Origin: Photobacterium profundum SS9
Lineage (GTDB): Bacteria; Pseudomonadota; Gammaproteobacteria; Enterobacterales; Vibrionaceae
DNA: 64,000 nucleotides
Direction of reading: 5' to 3'
Assembly (NCBI RefSeq): GCF_000196255.1
Contig: NC_006371.1
Location: 310,001-374,000 of the forward strand
Shown: in pieces, positions 62,421 through 64,000 of the stretch
Layout of the letters: every line of letters begins with the position of its first letter
Numbering within the stretch: the stretch's first letter is position 1
Made by a program: the position numbers and the translations under genes
The notes under the pieces: model-generated
What the model was told of the DNA's origin: nothing
Seen by the model: the letters and a program-made list of their open reading frames with translations, nothing else
Databases searched by the model: none

Positions 62421-63785
62421 TTAGCCAATTGTCACTTTAGTTTCAGGGTATCTCAGCCTCTTAGTACGTGGGCTCGCGAGAAAATAGGCTAGAGTTAGTG
62501 GTCCTAACCTGCCAATGAACATCATAAATATGATGATAAATTCCCCTGTTTCTGATAATGATGTCGTTAAACCTCTGGATAATCCCACAGTCCCCAATGC
62601 TGATACCGCTTCAAAGATAATATCTAATATCGGAGCATCTTCACTGAGTAATAGAGCAAAGATCGCTATCCATGTAATACCGATAGAAATCATGGTTAAC
62701 GCCAGTGCTTTACTGACCGTCTCTTTGGTAATTTCACGCTGGAATATGTGAATTCCTTCATCTCGCCTTAAGTAGCGATAAGTTGCTAGAATTAACACCA
62801 TAAAAGTAACCACCTTAATACCACTGGCGGTGCTTAGTGAACCACCACCGATAAACATCAGCATTAATATTACCATCGTTGTCGCGTCTTCAAGTTGATC
62901 AATAGCCAGCGTATTAAAGCCTGCTGTTCTTGTTGTTACTGCCTGAAACCACGAAGCTAACCATTTCCCCATATTACTAAGCGGTGCCAGTGTGTTGGGG
63001 TTATTATACTCAATACAATAAATTGCAATGAGTGCAACCGCATTGATGAGCACCGTCCCTGTGATCATCATTTTGCTATATGGAGTGAGTTTCGACCAAC
63101 ATTTGTTTCTAAGTAAATCGATTAAAACTGAGAAACCTAACCCGCCAATGATGAATAGTCCGGTAATGGTAAAATTGACCACAGGATCTTCAACATAAGG
63201 CATCAAGCTATCAGCACTCAAAGCAAAACCTGCATTATTGAATGCACTGATGGTGTAGAAAAACCCATGGAATAGGCTGGCTTTCCAACCAAGCTCTCCG
63301 CTCCAATATACGGATAAAATAAGTATGCCGATTAGCTCTATGGCAAGAGAAAAAACTAACACAGATTTTGCTGTTGAAACCAGCGTAGAAGTATCTGTCT
63401 GATTAAAAGCTTCTCTCGCTACGGTTTGTTGTAAAAAACTAATTTTCCCACCCAAAGCAATAAGTGTAACTATTGCGAATGTCATCAAGCCTAACCCTCC
63501 AAATTGGATAAGCACATTAATGATTACTTGTCCAAAAGGAGTAAAAGTAGTGCTTGTATCGACAACGACTAATCCCGTTACTGTAACAGCGGAGGTTGCG
63601 GTAAACAGGCTCTGTAGCCAGCTTATTGGTACTTCTGTGGCGATCGGTAGCTTAAGAAGACACGCACCTATTATTACTAGCAATATAAAGCTTCCACATA
63701 ATATGAATGGTGGTGCACCGATAATCTTTTTGGCGGCTTTGGGTTTTCTTTCGACAGGCGTAATAGAAGGATGCCACAACACCAT
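62421..63785 (-). CDS. ktrB: Na+-dependent K+ uptake channel subunit KtrB
   Basis: 454 residues of the TrkH/KtrB fold, four pseudo-repeats each with a filter glycine: TSAVTVTGLVVVD, ISAFNNAGFALS, AVTTRTAGFNTLA and VSALGTVGLSRGL. The gating loop in the third repeat is visible as LMFIGGGSLSTASGIKVVTF. Length matches Vibrio KtrB (455). It starts 1 nt after the ktrA stop, as in Vibrio ktrAB operons. Confidence 0.94.
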   Translation of the reverse strand: MVLWHPSITPVERKPKAAKKIIGAPPFILCGSFILLVIIGACLLKLPIATEVPISWLQSLFTATSAVTVTGLVVVDTSTTFTPFGQVIINVLIQFGGLGLMTFAIVTLIALGGKISFLQQTVAREAFNQTDTSTLVSTAKSVLVFSLAIELIGILILSVYWSGELGWKASLFHGFFYTISAFNNAGFALSADSLMPYVEDPVVNFTITGLFIIGGLGFSVLIDLLRNKCWSKLTPYSKMMITGTVLINAVALIAIYCIEYNNPNTLAPLSNMGKWLASWFQAVTTRTAGFNTLAIDQLEDATTMVILMLMFIGGGSLSTASGIKVVTFMVLILATYRYLRRDEGIHIFQREITKETVSKALALTMISIGITWIAIFALLLSEDAPILDIIFEAVSALGTVGLSRGLTTSLSETGEFIIIFMMFIGRLGPLTLAYFLASPRTKRLRYPETKVTIG

Positions 63786-63786
63786 A

Positions 63787-64000
63787 TTACACCAACCTTG
63801 GGGCGATAATTTTCAGCTCAGCCAGCGTACCGCATAGCAGAAAAATATCATTTTCCTGCAGCAAAAAGTTATCCGTTAATTGGGGATATGTGTTGTATTC
63901 TCGCTTCACTAAAATTGCTTTTACAGCCCCTTTAGCATTACTCAGTACGTGTGCGATCGAACATTCATGTGACGTTGGTTTAATTAGTATTTCAACTACA
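63787..64000 (-). CDS. ktrA: KtrA, C-terminal part, cut by window edge
   Basis: 71 codons at the 3' end are visible: IKPTSHECSIAHVLSNAKGAVKAILVKREYNTYPQLTDNFLLQENDIFLLCGTLAELKIIAPRLV and stop. This is the TrkA-C (RCK_C) domain expected of KtrA, the cytosolic nucleotide-binding ring that gates KtrB. The N-terminal Rossmann domain lies beyond the window. Identification rests on the domain and on adjacency to ktrB. Confidence 0.8.
   Translation of the reverse strand, partial: VVEILIKPTSHECSIAHVLSNAKGAVKAILVKREYNTYPQLTDNFLLQENDIFLLCGTLAELKIIAPRLV

Noticed and set aside
1..64000. CRISPR arrays, rRNA, tRNA genes, prophage modules
   Set aside because: No regularly spaced repeats, no rRNA-like or cloverleaf tRNA sequence and no phage structural genes were recognised on reading either strand.

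Overview
The window looks like chromosomal DNA of a Vibrionaceae bacterium, most likely a Photobacterium. The reasons are moderate AT richness, a GbpA-type chitin-binding LPMO behind a GEMM-I cyclic-di-GMP riboswitch, a KtrAB potassium system, and many Vibrio/Photobacterium-like insertion sequences. The species call is inference from gene content; no search was run. No rRNA, tRNA or CRISPR array was seen.

Layout. (1) 1-8.0 kb: a divergent L-ascorbate (ula) utilisation locus. ulaR, ulaG, a ybhA-like phosphatase and ulaE lie on the minus strand. A ulaA-ulaB fusion, ulaC, ulaF, ulaD and a private HPr lie on the plus strand. (2) 8.0-14.9 kb: a probable amino-acid-derivative catabolic cluster with a PLP decarboxylase, a metal-dependent amidohydrolase, a YfcC-type transporter, an ornithine/alanine-racemase-like enzyme and a LysR regulator. 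(3) 15.0-19.7 kb: two heme-motif respiratory proteins, catalase and a TerC protein. (4) 19.8-30.2 kb: an accessory island of nested insertion sequences (IS110, IS3, IS200/IS605, two IS66 types, Tn5/IS50-like), a broken group II intron and a toxin-antitoxin cluster. (5) 30.3-32.1 kb: a MOSC-ferredoxin reductase fusion. (6) 32.2-39.5 kb: a tightly overlapping cellulose-type operon (lipoprotein, bcsA, bcsB, bcsZ, TPR protein) with no BcsC outer-membrane barrel. (7) 39.8-44.6 kb: an EEP-family membrane protein, then an aldehyde dehydrogenase and a divergent AcoR-like sigma-54 activator with a clear -24/-12 promoter. (8) 44.8-48.9 kb: a decayed chemoreceptor, riboswitch-gbpA, cytochrome b561, a frameshifted SMR exporter and small unknown genes. 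(9) 49.0-50.8 kb: a single-gene IS66-family element with an 8-bp target duplication. (10) 51-60.8 kb: an esterase, L-serine dehydratase, a secreted GH31 glycosidase, a MocR/LysE pair and a DcuB-like C4-dicarboxylate carrier. (11) 60.85-62.4 kb: a gene graveyard with an ORF-less group II intron, an IS6-family pseudogene carrying a MITE, a pyruvate-flavodoxin oxidoreductase fragment and an IS903-like fragment. (12) 62.4-64 kb: ktrB and the end of ktrA.

How the genes work together. The ula genes form a complete import and catabolic route from ascorbate to pentose phosphate. BcsA (PilZ domain) and GbpA (GEMM riboswitch) are two cyclic-di-GMP-responsive surface functions about 7 kb apart. The aldehyde dehydrogenase and AcoR-like regulator form a self-contained sigma-54 switch. 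The accessory region shows repeated insertion, deletion and recombination, recorded by shared IS ends at 14.9, 22.4, 22.5, 30.2, 50.7, 53.7 and 61.4 kb.
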